Made by a program: the position numbers and the translations under genes
Source of the DNA: Streptacidiphilus sp. ASG 303
GTDB lineage: Bacteria; Actinomycetota; Actinomycetes; Streptomycetales; Streptomycetaceae
Assembly (NCBI RefSeq): GCF_020991365.1
Contig: NZ_JAJLRA010000009.1
Location: forward strand, 62,001 to 126,000
Length of the DNA: 64,000 nucleotides
Reading direction: 5' to 3'
The notes under the pieces: generated by a model
What the model saw: only the letters and a program-made list of their open reading frames with translations
Databases searched by the model: none
What the model was told of the DNA's origin: nothing
In this document: positions 63,377-64,000 of the stretch, in pieces
How the letters are laid out: each line of letters starts with the position of its first letter
Numbering within the stretch: position 1 is the first letter of the stretch

Positions 63377-63595
63377 CCGGATCCCCCCCTGTCCGTGGCC
63401 TGCCGTCCATGGCCCGCCGTCCGCGGCCGGCTGCCGGGCCGCGCGGTTGCAGCAGCCTACGGCCCGGCACGGACAGGACGCACACGCCGCCCGTGCCCGC
63501 AGGGTTCGGACCTGCCGTCGGGAGGTCCGGATGTCGGCGGGGTGTGGCAGGATCCGTGCCCGACGCCGTGTGCGAACGGTCGAACGGGGGGTTCG

Positions 63596-64000
63596 GTGGG
63601 TGGTTTCGTGGTGCGCAGGCTGCGGGCGCACCGGCTGCTGGTGGCCGCCGCGGCGCTGTCGGTGCTGCTCACCACGTGCGTGCTGGCGGCGCTCACCGCG
63701 TTCGCCGCCTCGGTGGGCGACGCGGGGCTGCGCCGTGCCCTTCAGGGGGCCGACGCGGCGGCCACCCCCCTGGTGGTCACCGGGAGCGTCGGGTATCCGG
63801 AACGGGCCGCCGCCGACCGGACCGTGCGCGAGCAGGCACGGCGTGCCTTCGCCGGCCTGCCCGTGACCGTCCGCTCGGTCGCCTCCAGCGGTCCCTACGG
63901 CCTGCCCGCGCCGCCCGGCACGTCCGCCGACGACACCCCGGACACCACCTTCGCCGCCCTCGACCGGGGCAGGCTGCGGCTGCTGCGCGGCGCGTGGCCC
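63596..64000 (+). CDS. FtsX/MacB-type ABC permease, 5' part
   Basis: 135 codons are visible before the window ends; the frame is open to base 64000. GTG 63596 (GGGGGGTTC upstream) gives MGGFVVRRLRAHRLLVAAAA; GTGs at 63608 and 63611 are alternatives. One membrane helix (LLVAAAALSVLLTTCVLAAL) is followed by a large extracellular domain beginning SVGDAGLRRALQGADAAATP, the usual start of FtsX-like exporters. It is divergent from the matching ATPase across 219 bp, an arrangement less common than one operon. Confidence 0.82.
   Translation, partial: MGGFVVRRLRAHRLLVAAAALSVLLTTCVLAALTAFAASVGDAGLRRALQGADAAATPLVVTGSVGYPERAAADRTVREQARRAFAGLPVTVRSVASSGPYGLPAPPGTSADDTPDTTFAALDRGRLRLLRGAWP

Overview
The window reads as a Streptomyces-type actinomycete: very high G+C with strongly GC-biased third codon positions, many GTG starts, dense short intergenic gaps, many one-component regulators and secreted hydrolases. 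A tap-tpg pair (telomere-associated protein and telomere terminal protein) at 56.3-59.2 kb marks a linear replicon and suggests a chromosome arm or large linear plasmid. No rRNA, tRNA, CRISPR array or intact insertion sequence was seen.

Layout. 0-8 kb: 3' end of a secreted SdiA-regulated-like protein, a secreted phospholipase D-like protein, a DHFR-like reductase, an AraC regulator, and a TetR regulator divergent from a DUF998 membrane protein across three near-identical palindromes, then a DUF4287 protein and a GNAT acetyltransferase. 8.4-12.4 kb: a PoxB-like pyruvate dehydrogenase in an operon with an FMN/Fe-S glutamate-synthase-like protein, and a VOC protein. 12.6-42.4 kb: a carbohydrate locus. 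On the minus strand lie LacI, GH28, GH38, GH42, GH78, GH2, a mannose-6-phosphate-isomerase-like protein, a CE7 esterase, two secreted GH5-like paralogues, a ROK kinase and GH3. Divergent on the plus strand are a sugar ABC transporter without its own ATPase and a GH52 beta-xylosidase. Only the two GH5-like enzymes and the lipoprotein carry export signals, so the inferred scheme is extracellular cutting, uptake of oligosaccharides, then complete intracellular dismantling.

42.4-50.3 kb: a HutC-type GntR regulator, a GH1 beta-glucosidase divergent from deoC across a matching HutC operator, a TetR regulator, a frameshifted and internally deleted second copy of the GH3 gene, and divergent xylB/xylA. 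GH52 product (xylose) can feed XylA/XylB.

50.4-64 kb: a two-component system divergent from a phospholipid-methyltransferase-like gene overlapping a DedA gene; an 8-bp tandem repeat; a DUF6247/RelE-like pair that may be a toxin-antitoxin module; small hypothetical genes; the tap-tpg operon; two small unknown genes; a methyltransferase; pyroglutamyl peptidase; and a MacB-type ABC ATPase divergent from a truncated FtsX-like permease. A recurring theme is leaderless expression: at least seven genes have a TAnnnT box ending 6-7 bases before the start codon.
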